Assembly (NCBI GenBank): GCA_965153355.1 | Contig: OZ231127.1 | Location: forward strand, 38,192,001 to 38,256,000 | Reading direction: 5' to 3' | From: Flaccisagitta enflata | Lineage: Eukaryota; Chaetognatha; Sagittoidea; Aphragmophora | DNA length: 64,000 nucleotides | In this document: one piece after another, positions 48,149 to 61,060 of the stretch | Numbering within the stretch: position 1 is the stretch's first letter | Layout of the letters: each line of letters starts with the position of its first letter | Notes under the pieces: generated by a model | What the model saw: the letters and a program-made list of their open reading frames with translations, nothing else | Told to the model about the DNA's origin: nothing | The model's database searches: none | Made by a program: the position numbers and the translations under genes

Positions 48149-50608
48149 AAAAACGCCGACAACAATGGCGAAATGCCGTGGGCGACATAATCGCCCGGCG
48201 TAAATCTCAAAACAAACGTGTCATCTACACAATCTAACAGAATCTCGACCTTTTTTTAAAGTACTACCTTGGAAATAAGTATATGTACACTGTATACAAC
48301 AGCAAAATGATTTTATTTGGACGATCTCAGCAAGAGGCTCACATGTCCATTTTCTAAGACCAACGCAAGTTTAACAGGGCAAATTCAGTACATGAGGGAC
48401 TTGCAATTTGTATCGTTGCTATTAAATGTCGGGGGAGGTATACTTGCTCGAAATTAGGCCGGGAAAAATGGGCGGAAATTTTATTTTCACCATAAAATGA
48501 GTCCTCCAAGGAGGGCTTTCGCTCTTTATTTCTATGTAACAAATTGTAACAGTTCCTAATTATCCGTTTTCTTGGGGCCCATTGTGTTGTTTTGGCGACC
48601 ATTGATATTCATTGTGCCCGTTTGGTCATATTTTATTGATATTGTCTCGCTGGAAACATTAACTGTTCAAAATTGGACTTTTTCAGCACCTGAAAGTAAA
48701 CAAGGAAAAGAACGCAATTTTGGACAAATTTGAAGGGAACGGCAAATAACATCAATTTCATCCTCACTAGGGGTGAAAGAGCAGCCAAATTAGGGCTTGG
48801 GTAAGCCCCCATTACACAAGGAAGACCGCCCAAAAAAATCGCGCAAAAAAATTGAAAGACGGAATAATTACGATAAAATCTTGAATTTCGGACAATTACT
48901 ATTTTTCCACAATTTAATTGTCCCACTCACGTTCACTTAAAATAACTAACTGATATTTTCCAGATAAAGTGTTTACTTCAATAGCAACGAACCTGCAGTT
49001 GTTGGCTCTAACTAGTGAATGGCAATCAAGATGAATTTTGCTTGGTTTGTTCAGGTTTTCACGCTCTAAGGGGAGAATATTGAATATCGGACAATTACTA
49101 TTTTTCCACAATTTACGCGTGAACTGTCTAATTCTGTTTTTGTCCAACATTGGTTATGATATCTTGAGAACGCCTCACCCGATTCTCATGAAATTCTATG
49201 GTTTAAACTGTAGTAAAAATTAATACGTGAATCTGAGAAATAGATATGGCTAACTGAGACTGTTTTTTAAAAATGGTCCCCCGCCCCCTCCAATCCTAGG
49301 GGACAACAGGCTTAACACGGACTTAGCAAAAAAAAATTTCTTCAAAAATATCAAATTTTTGTCAGCATGATTTCTGTACGTTTCAGACAATTCTGAATCG
49401 ATTGAGACCAACTTTTTCTTACAAAAATTTTTTTCTCCCCCCCTCTAAGCGCCCCCCCCCCCCATGGGCCGTTAGGGGTACCATTAAGTTAAAACAATAG
49501 CTGATTCTCATAGTCTAGACATCTAGAGTTACGATTCGACTACAGTCTATTCAAATAATTCAATTCTGAAAATACGATTTTTCTAATGCCAAGTGTGAGT
49601 CTGTTACTGAAATCGTCCATTTGATGTATGAATATTTATCAAATCATTACATTGAAAGTGTTAGTAAGTCATGTGACATTTTCTTTAACTGAAATTTCTT
49701 GTAAAAACTTTTGGAAGCAACTTTCAGAGCTATTCTACGTTATTTTGGATAATCTTTTTTTTTTATCATCTATTGGCAAACTCTGCATTTTGAAAAGAAG
49801 TTTAGTTCGCAATTTCTGAACTATTGAAACTTCAATAACCAGATTGCACTCATTTTTTTGATATGTTGACATGATGATTTGTTTATTGTAAAACTTTACA
49901 ACACATGTTTACCAACTTTAGGCGGAATAGTATTTATGCATGAAAAAGATGGAAGGCAGACTACTCGTTAACTTTAAACTGAATTGTATCAAAACCGCTA
50001 TTTAAAAATTCAAGAAGTATCCATACTTTTCATGTGTGCTTTCTGGCCTACTAGTTGAACATGTGTTAGCTGCTCTGGAAGACAAGGCAGTTTGAGTAAA
50101 AGAGGTCCTTGATTTTTCACTTTCTTTTCTCCTTACTCTTTTTTAAGCAGATCTTGTAGATTTTTTAGAAGAAGCTGAGATATCCTTTCATATATCCTTT
50201 AATTTTTCTAGATAGTACATGTAATTCATTCTTGTGAATTTATTCATAACGTGTGCATTTTACTTTTATTGCCCAGTCGTTTGAGCAACAAAAGAATACA
50301 AAACGGATCACGTTCAAACGCGTTCTTGTGGCCGCCACATGGTCACAGTAAACGGCAACGCGAACACCAAAGCAAGCACCAAAGGATCCAAAGCTGGCAA
50401 AGCGAAACCAACCTCTTTTGTCGCTTCTAACGACACACGATTTGTGCCAACAATCGCGCTCTACTTTTTATTCATTTTTTTTTCTCACTTCCCTCTTTTC
50501 AAGTGATATTCAAAAGGATAAAAAAAAAGCTTTCTTGAATTCTTTATTCATCATTTTTCCTTTGTGAAAGTCTCTCTCCTATAGAAACTCACATGAAAGT
50601 TCTTTTAG
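48149..50608. other. AT-rich unique stretch, no gene recognised
   Basis: The longest stretch without microsatellites. It holds a direct repeat GGACAATTACTATTTTTCC at 48891 and 49089, C-runs near 49440-49470, and a copy of the TAGATAGTA tip at 50211-50219. A short frame from ATG at 50339 (MVTVNGNANTKAST) is unsupported. Confidence 0.45.
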
Positions 50609-50846
50609 GATTTATGACTGTGTGAGCAAAGCAATAAAGAGTGCTCCTTTTTGTGTTTGTGTTCTGGCTTGTCTTGAGTGGGTCAAAACGATAAATGTGT
50701 ATCCTAAAATTGAAAATGCAGTCATTGCTCAAGGACGTCAAGGTGTTCACTGTAAAATTTTCAACCGCCGCACTCCCCTACTAGCTACTGATACCATCAT
50801 GAATAAAGATGTCGCAACATTTGCCACCACTTTTTTCATTTTCTAG
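50609..50846 (+). CDS. Candidate exon, unrecognised
   Basis: An acceptor-like TTCTTTTAG ends at 50608; from there one frame is open for 78 codons to TAG at 50844-50846. The peptide includes IYDCVSKAIKSAPFCVC and HCKIFNRRTPLLATDT. No start ATG in frame at the beginning, consistent with an exon rather than a complete gene. A weak donor CAAG|GTGTTC lies inside. No family recognised. Confidence 0.3.
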
Positions 50847-51352
50847 TGCCGTTTTGAACCTCTATTTAAAGCATTAGAAAAAAGAAAAATAATTTCTTTT
50901 GCATGTCTTTCGCTTATTCACCTCTCCACAACCGTGAACTCCAGCTTGGCCCCCTGTTTGGTCCACTTCTCGAACGAAAAAGAGAAGAAAAAAATAGTCC
51001 AGAACAAGCAGGACGGAAGGATACCACTTAGAAACAGATAAGACAAAAGCGCAAAAAACAACGCACATTAGATAACAGAAACAGAAAGATAACAGAAACA
51101 GAAAGATAACAGAAAGACCTCGAGTGAGACAGAGCCAGAGCCAGAGAAGCACATTATCAAACACACAAACAGACCCCGACAGACACGACTTAGAAAAGCA
51201 AAATCAAAATGGCGTGAGTTGATGAATGCCAAACTTGGGGCGATAATTTTCCTCGCGGCTTAGCTTGAGCGGCCTCCTCCCGGCTTCACTCACGATTCTT
51301 TCTTGCTTTCTCCCAGCTTTCTTCCGGCATTTGTCCGAGTTTCGATTTTGGA

Positions 51353-51470
51353 GCGGCGTTTTAAGCTGCGTTAGTCGGCGTTCAAAGCGGTGTTAGTCGG
51401 CATTCAAAGCGGTGTTGGTCGGCATTCAAAGCGGCGTTGGTCGACGTTTAGAGCGGCGTTCGGAGCGGTG
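51353..51470. repeat. About 22-bp minisatellite
   Basis: Five imperfect units of GCGTTCAAAGCGGTGTTAGTCG. Confidence 0.75.
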
Positions 51471-52451
51471 TTACGCGTCATCGATTCTTGGCGTAAATCT
51501 AGGTGTCAAACGGCGCCACTTTAAAGTTCCGCCACAAGCCCACTATGGCGTTCTTTCGAAAAATGCCGGAAAAGATTTTTTCCGTGCTTGACGATGACGT
51601 CGAGGATTGATTGTAAACAACGCCGACAAGTAGGCCTTTGACGGTGACTACGACATTGACGTTGGGACTGGAGCCCGCGCAGTGGGTGCACAGGGCCCCC
51701 TCACAACGATGGCAGCGTCAGCGTCGCCTTTGACGAATTGTGACAGGTCAATCGGTCATAAGTGGATAGAAACCAGATTCATGGATAGAAATGTTTCTTT
51801 TGAATTTGATGTTTTCGACGTTTTTCCAATTACAAGTATAGCCTTAGTTCATATTATTCATCTTAATATCAGTTCGTTTTTAATTCCTCATCAAATATCA
51901 ATTAGCTTGTTTTTTTAGGGGGGGCAGCTGTACCGGGCTACCGGCGCTCACACACTTGGTGCACAACGCGTTACATTCTGAGATTTATCCTTTCTAAGGA
52001 AACGACGGAAATTGAGGAATGAGAATCTCGCCTTCGTTCACGGATCCAACCAAATAATATCCGAGGTGAAATTCAGCAATGGCTCCAGAAGATGGCCGCC
52101 AAAGGCTGACCTTTTCGAAACTCAAGCGGATATGACTGCCTTCCTTTATTTCTATGCATTGTTGTCTGTAGAAATAAGTCAAATTTACGCTTTTGTTTTG
52201 GCTTCTGTTTGGCTCTTGTTTTGGCCCCCGTGCGTTCTTCACGTGTCTCGATATACGCGCGGTTTTTTTCTTTTTTCTCTCTCTCTCTCTCACGCTAACC
52301 ATTCGACTCTATGGGAAACTGTTTTGTCAGTATGTTCTTATTAGAAATTTAATGCTCGCAATCAATTTAATGCTGCCCATTTTTGACGCGAAAACAGTCA
52401 GCTCAAAAACATTTTGCCGGTCAGAATCCGTCTTGTTTATTGTCTGCCTGT

Positions 52452-52455
<4 letters not shown>
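51471..52455. other. No gene assigned
   Basis: GC-rich at first. Near 52010-52140 both strands are open in several frames (for example VHGSNQIISEVKFSNG on the plus strand), but no splice-site pair decides between them. Confidence 0.3.
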
Positions 52456-52456
<1 letters not shown>

Positions 52457-52520
<64 letters not shown>

Positions 52521-52622
52521 TCTCCCTCTTCTTCTTCTTCTTCTTCTTCTTCTTCTTCTTCTTCTTCTTCTTCTTCTTCTTCTTCTTCTTCTTCTTCTTC
52601 TTCTTCTTCTTCTTCTTCTTCC
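52457..52622. repeat. (CT)n then (TTC)n microsatellite
   Basis: About 29 CT units, then about 33 TTC units. Confidence 0.97.
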
Positions 52623-53163
52623 TTTTTGACTGACACATAAACAAACAGAGAGACACTCACACGAACTCACACTTTCCAGACGAATTTGTCCGGTTTTGGA
52701 AGCTGTCCCATTTTCCCAACTCGGGTAAAGTAAACAGGTCGTCTCGCGTTTTTCCGTCCGACGAGACGTCAGAATTCTCCCGCCCCAGTTTGACTTATGC
52801 GTCGGGTAATGGTCTTTTTCCCTTGCTTCCTGCTCCTTTGCATGCAGCCTTGTCTGCTGCTTTGCCTCACTGCTTATTGACTCGTCTTCCGCCTTGCCTA
52901 CCTTCTTCTACTTGTTGCACGCATGTCAGGCATTACTTTCCACATTCCACTGATGCACGTCCAATTCGATAACGGCACTTTAAAAACTCTACTTCGAAAA
53001 CGGCACTTTTCACATATGCTTCAGTGATGAAATCAAATACATGTGACGAAACCCATCCAATATCTTAAATTCTAAAGTTTAGAACTTAGAATGCCCTGAA
53101 ACAGTTCAAATGAAAGATCTTTTGAAATTCTATGAAAATATCTTGGACCTCTCAAGTTTTTCT

Positions 53164-53225
53164 TTTTAGCTACGTCTCTGTAAGTCTGTCCGTCCGTCCG
53201 TCGCTCCATCGTTCCGTTACCCTTT
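53164..53225 (+). repeat. Diverged family B head
   Basis: TTTTTAGCTACGTCTCTGTAAG then (GTCC)n and CCGTTACCC; hairpin arms eroded. Confidence 0.4.
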
Positions 53226-55023
53226 TTCGAAAATCCATCTCTTGAGTCACGTAACTATTCCCCAGCCCCATATCTTAAGATCTGACTGCTTGGAATCTGT
53301 CCCATCCCTCCCATCTCCCCCCTTCCTGTTTGGTGGGTTGAGAAATACTTTGTCCCAAGCCCATTAGCCCATTTTCGCTCCTTCTTGTTTGACTGATTGC
53401 TGTCTGCATACAGGAATTGACCGTACTTGGGCTCTCACAAGAAGTACTGAAAGTCTTAGAACGAACACCCCAGGTCGGAGAATTTACACTCAAAATTGTC
53501 TGGTATCAGTATTATGTATCATGACAGTCCTTTTAAATCGCGGACAGGCAACTCTCCATCTTACCGTGTAGATTGGTCCGTCGGTCCGTCCATTGGTCCG
53601 TCCTTAAAGTTGTCAAATCATGCCTTTCTTATCCTTGTAGTGTTGGCCATTCTAAGGTGTGAAGTAATGTTGCACTGTAGTTCCTCAGTACTGTAGCATT
53701 GCCCTTCTCCCACCGTCCTCAACTTTTGCCCTGAGTGAAACTTGTGAATGGAACATGATAGCATACAAACTGCCCGAATATATAGTTCATCACCCGGACA
53801 TTATTCTGTAAATTACTTCTTTTGAAATAGACTGACAGGACATTCACACTGACATATTTCAACTCGACTTAGGAGGTTGCTGTGTCGGACCGTCGCAGTT
53901 TTTTGCCTTACAGCAACTATTTTCAAGGTTGCCCTCTTTCAACCCTTACTGGTCCCTAGATAAATCGCATTGAATCAAGCCAACGCACTTTGTTAAAAAC
54001 TTTTATTTTGAAAGCATCGAAATGCTGATAGATGAGACGCAGCAAGAATCTACACATTGTGTAGACGTAACTAATAATAACCTGTAACAAATATCAACAA
54101 CATACAAAAAACGGCGACATGAATTACAAAGCGCGAGACAAGAAAGCATTAAGTATTAAACAGACGTGTTAAGAGGTTGATAAACAAAAGCTTGAGATGG
54201 AAGACAAATGAGAAGACTATTAAGTACATATATCATATCACTGCTTAATGACAGGCCGCGAAGAAGCTCTCGACCAAACAGAGAAAATGTAGTAGCATTC
54301 TCGCATCTCTACGGTCTTAGGGGATTTTTTTCTAGTAATGTTCATGAGAGCCTTGTCAAAAACCGTGTGAATGACACATCGAGTCACACGATTGGGCTTT
54401 TACTATCTTGGAGAAAAAGATCTTTAATAAAAACATATTTATTGGCATAAAAACAAATATAAATAAGTTATAATATGAATAATTAGTGTGAGTTTCCTTT
54501 GACTGAATCAGGGCCGCCATTTGTTGGGGGAAGCGATTCATAGAGCTTCCCGATGTATTCTGGAGTGATGGGTCTCCAGATCTTTCTCACAATTTTTTCA
54601 TCTCTCCTTCCACTACATCCACACTCATAGCTACCAAAAGACTCATCAAATCTTAGAAAAATCGGTGACTAAAATGAAGCCCTTCCAATTTGCAAGCAGT
54701 CTATGTAAACCGTATCTGTTAAGCTCAAACGTATAGAAGAAATAAAAAAAAACAATAAAGAGATCTCAATCAAAATTTGTGTAGAAGTGGCAGAAGCAAA
54801 ATTGAAGTATTTCAATCAAGGTTGAATAACTTTTAAACGCATGGAGCCAGAGGGATGTTTGTTTTTTGATGATTGATTGATTCCAACCTGAGATTTTCAT
54901 GTAAACGTGCCGGAAGATTTTTATTTCCAAGATAGTATGTTCAGCAACAAAACCTTTAGGCATTTAATCGTGATCCATCTTTTCACCACAATACAAAAAT
55001 CTGTCCTTGCTTTCTCGGTACAG
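53226..55023. other. Mostly unique sequence; HINE head and transposon remnants
   Basis: A family A head at about 53535-53610 (ATCGCGGACAGGCAACTC, GGTCCGTCGGTCC). A TACTGTAGCATTG end at 53683 like that at 61695. From about 54600 to 54946 a remnant related to the element at 20454, ending AGATAGTA. No supported gene. Confidence 0.45.
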
Positions 55024-55185
55024 CGAGAAAAGGAGGGAGACGAGGAAGAGGAGGAGACAAGGATGAATGAACGTCCGAAAGCTCGAAAGTGCGCAAATAC
55101 ATTTATCAAAATGACTATATTATATATCTTACTATGGAGGATTGATTATTCTCACCGGACAGTAAAGGAGGCAGATGATCTTTAG
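55024..55185 (+). CDS. Candidate terminal exon, unrecognised
   Basis: Acceptor CTTTCTCGGTACAG ends at 55023; 53 open codons to TAG at 55183-55185. The peptide starts REKEGDEEEEETRMNERPK and ends VKEADDL. It adjoins transposon-derived sequence and has no partner exon, so confidence is low. Confidence 0.27.
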   Translation, partial: REKEGDEEEEETRMNERPKARKCANTFIKMTILYILLWRIDYSHRTVKEADDL

Positions 55186-56028
55186 ATTAAGCCAGAAATT
55201 TGATGTTTACGCCATTTTGCGATTAAAATGAGAGCGTACTTCTACTTCTAGGGTACATCAACACTCGTCATCAAATTCTAACCTCATCTGTAATCATAAG
55301 TCCAATTGGATATCATTTGTAAAGCCTTTTACTTGATTTATGGTTTATTCATCGTCGTCTTTGAGTCTGTCGCGTCTCAGATCGACCTCTTTTCTCCCAA
55401 GGCCCAACCAGAGCCCTCCATCTCAAGAATCGAGAAGAAATTCATTTCCGTTTTGGAGAAAAAAATATATTTATTTTCCTCAAGAGGGCAAAGGACCAAC
55501 AATAAAGCAAGAGCCAGGCGATCTTGAGCACTCGGCATAGTCCACAAAGGGGTGAAAATTAGGCTTAAGACGCTGGAAGAAAAAAACTAACTGATAGAAA
55601 AAGAAATATCGACAATGACCAAGTGTAACTAGGGCAATAAAGGCGAGCATAAGTTTTGCAAAGAGACTGACCAACCAGCAGACAGACTTATCATCAAAAC
55701 ATCTAATAGAAATCCGAGTCACGACAAGTGTTATTAAAAAATATTAAAGAATATTTTGTCAAAGAACCAGAGACCAAAATCTCTCCTAGCTTGTTTCATA
55801 AACAATGTATACATGAATACACCAACATTTAATATCATATCAGTATCAAAGTGCCGACTGCAGAACCCTTCACAGATTCGTCCCATTGAATTTAAGCAGC
55901 AAAGGATTGAAAGCAAGAGCTGCGAAATCTTTTTATCCTCCTCACACTTCAGCTCCCCATACCCAACTTAACTTCCTTTCCTGGCGTCACTTAGTTCCCA
56001 CCATTCAAGCTAATGGTTTCATCATTGT
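55186..56028. other. Downstream region of the minus-strand gene
   Basis: No coding exon called. On the minus strand an AATAAA occurs near 55470, a possible polyadenylation signal about 0.9 kb beyond the stop codon at 56377. Confidence 0.35.
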
Positions 56029-56076
56029 ACTTGTACTTGTACTTGTACTTGTACTTGTACTTGTACTTGTACTTGT
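56029..56076. repeat. (ACTTGT)n hexanucleotide array
   Basis: Eight perfect units, in the likely 3' untranslated region of the minus-strand gene. Confidence 0.9.
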
Positions 56077-56376
56077 ATCTTTCCCGTCTATCCGCCCCTG
56101 TCCGACGAGCCCCTAGCTTTCCTCGGTGCATTGAATTCTTTCTTATTTTCTTGATTTGCCTGCTGGTCGGTCCCCTTGAATATTTCACATTTGCTTTCCT
56201 TACGACATCACCAAGTTCATCCTCTACGTCAGTACCTTCTCCCCCCCCCCCCCGCGCGTTTTTTTTTCTTGACTTCCCATGCCTTCACGTTTGGTGTCTT
56301 CCATTTTCATTCCATCGTTTTTTTTCTTCATTCGTCCTTTCTTCCACCTGGAGCAGCACATCCCTTCATCCCACAT

Positions 56377-56996
56377 TTAAATCATTCGTTCCTTTCCCTT
56401 CGCAATTTTCCTTTTCACTTTCTTTTCCTCCTTTTCTTCCTCCATCTCTTCTTCCTCAACGACCCGTTCCTCCTGACCTTCGGAAATTGTCATCAGTTGT
56501 TCCGATGTTTTGCTTCTGGGTCTTTCCCGCTTGAGAGTTTCAGTGGTGGTCGTGGCAGTGGTGGTATTGGTGGTGCTGGTTGTCACGGGCTCAGTTTTGA
56601 TTCCTGAATTGCCGCCGCGGGCAGCCGCCGCCGCCGCCGCCTCCGGTGCCACGTCGTCGGCGGCGGCGGCCTCATGTTCGCTTCTTTCCGTTTCATGACG
56701 CTGATGATGAAGATGATGATGGGGATAATGTTGGATATGATGTGGGAAATGATGATGATGATGGCGATGTGGCAGACGAAGCGAGAGCGTTTCCTCTTCG
56801 TGGTCTTCGTTATCGTCGTCGTCGTCATCTTTTCCAGAGTCTCGGTGAAAGTGATGATGTTTGTCATGCTTTGCCGTTCTTCTGTCGTCTGAATGGAGAT
56901 TCTTTTCTTCTTTATCTTCTCTTTTTTTTTCTTTGTGTGGCGAATTGGACGAGGAATAGGAAGACTCGTAATAATCATCGTTGATTTCGTTTTTGT
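56377..56996 (-). CDS. Terminal exon of an unrecognised low-complexity, probably nuclear protein
   Basis: On the minus strand an acceptor CTTCCATCTCTTCACAG lies immediately upstream (ending at 56997). The exon then contributes 2 nt plus 206 codons to a TAA at 56377-56379 without a stop. Composition is structured: a Ser/Tyr start (DDYYESSYSSSNS), a Lys/Glu stretch, HDKHHHFH, six Asp, a 25-residue His-rich block (HRHHHHHFPHHIQHYPHHH), a run of seven Ala, IKTEPV (fits the sumoylation consensus), a Thr-rich block, KRERPRSK (basic, nuclear-signal-like) and an E-rich then K-rich tail. The other frames here are less protein-like. The 2-nt phase joins the exon at 60793-60896 exactly. I recognise no family; a nuclear role is inference from composition. 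Confidence 0.55.
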
Positions 56997-57037
56997 CTGT
57001 GAAGAGATGGAAGCCATCAGATTGTGGTTGTTGATAT

Positions 57038-57434
<397 letters not shown>

Positions 57435-57455
57435 TTTTTCATCACGCCTGACTCA

Positions 57456-57463
57456 TACCAGGA
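57456..57463. repeat. Target-site duplication TACCAGGA, left copy
   Basis: Identical octamer at 59969-59976. Confidence 0.6.
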
Positions 57464-59968
57464 CTGGTATATCGTCCCTGATTTTGGCCATGGTAATTAA
57501 CAGTACTTTAACGCCGTTAATTAACACTATATAGGTACCAGGAAATTAACTAAGAAAAATATTTCTTTATTTTTGAGAAAATACTGAAAATAGGTGCTGA
57601 AGGTTGTTGTTAATTATCAGGTACCTATATGCTGTTAATTAACATGCAATTTTTGATGTTAATTAACACCCCATTTTAGGCGTTAATTAACACAAAAAAA
57701 ATATAAATTATTAACAAATTGTTAAAAATATACCATTTTTAGTGTTAATTAACGGTTGGAATGTGATGTTAATTAACATGAAAAACAGCAGGTTAATTAA
57801 CACAAAAAATATAGATTATTAACAAATTGATTTTGTACCTATACGCTGTTAATCAACATGCTGTTTTTGATGTTAATTAACACCACATTTTAACTGTTAA
57901 TTAACCCAAAAAAATATAGATTATTAACAAATTGTTAAAAATATTCAATTTTTTTGTGTTAGTAAATGGGAGAAATGTGGTGTTAATTAACATCAAAAAC
58001 AGCGTGTTAATTAACACAGAAAAAATATAGATTATTAACAAATTGATTTTGTACTTACACACTGTTAATTAACATGCTGTTCTTGATGGTAATTAACACC
58101 TAATTTCATGCGTTGATTAACACAAAAAAAATATAGATTATTAACAAAATATTAAGAATATACAATTTTTTGGTGTTAAACAACAGGTGAAATGTGGAGT
58201 TAATCAACATCAAAAACAACGTGTTAATTAACACAGAAAAAATATAGATTATTAATAAATTGATTTTATAGCTATACGCTGTTACTTTACATGTTGTTTT
58301 TGATGTTAATTAACGCTATATTTCATGAGTTAATTACCACCAAAAAAATATAGATTATTAACAAATTGTAAAAAATATACCCCTTTTTTGTGTTAATTAA
58401 CAGTTGAAATGTGGTGTTAATTAACATAAAAACAGCGTGTTAATTAACATAGAAAAAATATAGATTATTAACAAATTGATTTTGTAGCTATACACTGTTA
58501 ATTTACATGTTGTTTTTGATGTTAATTAACACCATATTTCATGCGTTAATTACCACCAGAAAAATATAGATTATTAACAAATTATAAAAAATATACCATT
58601 TTTTGGTGTTAATTAACAGTTGAAATGTGGTGTTAATTAACATAAAAAACAGCGTGTTAATTAACACAGAAAAAATATAGATTATTAACAAATTGATTTT
58701 TTACCTAAATGCTGTTAATTAACATGCTGTTTTTGATGTTAACTAACACCGCATTTCACCTGTTAATTAACATCAAAAATTGTATATTCTTAATATTTTG
58801 TTAATAATCGATATCTTTTTGTGTTAATTAACGCATGAAATTGGGTGTTAATTACTATCAAAAAGCATGTTAAAACAGAAAAAATATAGATTATTAACAA
58901 ATTGATTTTACCTACACGCCGTTATTAACATGCTTTTATTAACACCCACTTTCATAAGTTAACACAAAAAGATATAGATTATTAACAAAATATTAAGAAT
59001 ATACAATTTTTGGTGTTAATTAACAGGTGAAATGCGGTGTTAACATCAAAACAGCATGTTAATTAACAGCGTTTAGGTACAAAATCATTTGTTAATAATC
59101 TATATTTTTTCTGTATTAATTAACACGCTGTTAATTAACACCACATTTCAACTGTTGATTAACACCAAAAAATGGTATATTTTTTACAATTTGTTAATAA
59201 TCTATATTTTTCTGGTGTTAATTAACGCATGAAATATGGTGTTAATTAACATCAAAAACAACATGTAAATTAACAGCGTATAGCTACAAAATCAATTTGT
59301 TAATAATCTATATTTTTTCTGTGTTAATTAACACACTGTTTTTTATGTTAATTAACACCAAATTTCTCCCATTAACTAACACAAAAAAATTGAATATTTT
59401 TAACAATTTGTTAATAATCTATATTTTTTTGGGTTAATTAACAGTTAAAATGTGGTGTTAATTAACATCAAAAACAGCATGTTGATTAACAGCGTATAGG
59501 TACAAAATCAATTTGTTAATAATCTATATTTTTTTTGTGTTAATTAACCCGCTGTTTTTCATGTTAATTAACACCACATTCCAACCGTTAATTAACACTA
59601 AAAAATGGTATATTTTTAACAATTTGTTAATAATCTATATTTTTTTTGTGTTAATTAACGCCTAAAATGGGGTGTTAATTAACATCAAAAACAGCATGTT
59701 AATTAACAGCATATAGGTACCTGATAATTAACAACAACCTTCAGCACCTATTTTCAGTAATTTTCTGAAAAATAAAAAAATGTTTTTCTTAGTTAATTTC
59801 CTGGTACCTATATAGTGTTAATTAACGACTGTTTTTTAAGTGTTAATTAACAGCAGAAAAACTACCGTTAATTAATGGTACTTTTTTGCCTTTTATTAAC
59901 AATTTTGTTAATTAGAGGCGTTAATGTGCCGTTAATTAACGCAGGGTAAATCGCTCACGATATATCTC
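57464..59968. mobile_element. 2.5-kb foldback element of 216-bp palindromic units
   Basis: The outer arms match as reverse complements: TATAGGTACCAGGAAATT at 57529 and its complement near 59799, then ACTGAAAATAGGTGCTGAAGG at 57584 and its complement near 59730. Between them lie about six direct units on the left (the landmark TTGATTTT starts at 57829, 58045, 58262, 58478, 58695 and 58904, minus 2) and three inverted units on the right (about 59086, 59293, 59509). The local centre is near 58890. Each unit is itself an imperfect palindrome, and GTTAATTAAC recurs several dozen times. Ends share TATATCGT and GATTT at equal distance from the 8-bp duplication. Long inverted repeats built of tandem subunits recall foldback elements. 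No coding capacity; it lies in an intron of the minus-strand gene. Confidence 0.75.
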
Positions 59969-59976
59969 TACCAGGA
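59969..59976. repeat. Target-site duplication TACCAGGA, right copy
   Basis: Partner of 57456-57463. Confidence 0.6.
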
Positions 59977-60152
59977 ACAGTGAGATAATGATTTCTAATG
60001 GAAATGTTGCACAATAACAGACAAAGAATAGATAACAGTGAAAAAACAAATTGAAAAATGAATATGGCCAAAGATGTGTCCTCGCTGAATAAAAGAGTGG
60101 GCTGAACTATGCTCATGGATGTCTTTTTCTATCTCAAGATAGACTGTGCTGA

Positions 60153-60322
60153 ACATGATTGAATGAAAGAATGAATGAATGAATGAATATATGAACGAAT
60201 GAAAGAATGTATAAATTGATGTATGAATGAATGAATGTATAAATGAATGAATGAATGAATGAATGAATGAATGAATGAATGAATGAATGAATGAATGAAT
60301 GAATGAATGAATGAATGAATGA
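60153..60322. repeat. (GAAT)n microsatellite
   Basis: About 40 units with TATA-containing interruptions in the left half. Confidence 0.95.
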
Positions 60323-60437
60323 AAATATGACTTAAGGGAAGATTGGAGGAAAGAATCATGGATGATCACAAAATCCTACGTAGAAACGTCCGTGACGCGA
60401 AATTAACTGAAATAGTGGTTTTTGGGCATTATAGCCC

Positions 60438-60577
60438 CCGCTCTTCCCCATACTACCCCTGCTCATCCGCATTACTGCCCCTGCCCATCCGCATTACTGC
60501 CTCTGTCCATCCGCATTACTGCCCCTGCCCATCCGCCAGCGACTACTCATTTTTCTGTATCTGTCCTTGTTTTACAA
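60438..60577 (+). repeat. Family A variant tail with 22-bp minisatellite
   Basis: About five units of CGCATTACTGCCCCTGCCCATC, then the distal arm GCCAGCGACTACT and a weak tail TCTGTCCTTGTTTT. The repeated unit is the normally single core motif of family A. Confidence 0.6.
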
Positions 60578-60792
60578 AGGGTCACAACCAGTTTGACAAA
60601 CTGACCACCCGACGGACTGACTGATATGATAGCCCATCATTGATAGGTGAAACAATATCCAAACTGAAAAATATGGGAGAGAGCCTTGTGAGCCCTCACT
60701 GACTAGTTTCTAGATACAAAGACGCATGGATGGACGGTACGTAGTGGAGAAACCTCAAGGGGCTCAGCCAAACATATCTACAGCGTTCATAC

Positions 60793-60896
60793 CTAAACGT
60801 TTTTTGCCAGTCTCGACGGTGTCGTCATTATCGACGTCAGGTTCGGGCAAAGACGGCAGCAGCGAGTGGCAGCTTGTGAGAAACGCCATCTTTTCC
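60793..60896 (-). CDS. Internal exon of the minus-strand gene
   Basis: Bounded by an acceptor GTGGACTGTAG (ending at 60897, preceded by a long pyrimidine tract) and a donor CGTTTAG|GTATGA. Length 104 nt: 1 nt, 34 codons, 1 nt. It accepts the 2 nt left by the exon at 62746-62857 and leaves 1 nt that completes a codon with the first 2 nt of the exon at 56377-56996. The peptide reads MAFLTSCHSLLPSLPEP then DVDNDDTVETGKKR. The opposite strand also has a 65-codon frame (STSGSGKDGSSEWQLV), but only the minus strand gives splice sites with matching phases. Function unknown. Confidence 0.5.
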
Positions 60897-61060
60897 CTAC
60901 AGTCCACCGAAGACAACAGATAGGAAAAAAAAGAGTAGTAATTAAATGTTCATTTGTCCACCATCTTTATCTCACAGCGACCGTCTATCTTCCCTTAGTT
61001 TACTCTCTTTTCTTATTTGACCCTAGCAACTCAGTAGTACTTTAAGGTAAATCAAGATTG

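Noticed and set aside
60726-60923. Plus-strand 65-codon frame containing SSEWQLVRNAIFSL, reminiscent of a kinase leader
   Set aside because: The minus strand of the same segment has an acceptor, a donor and phases that match two neighbouring exons; the plus frame has none of these.
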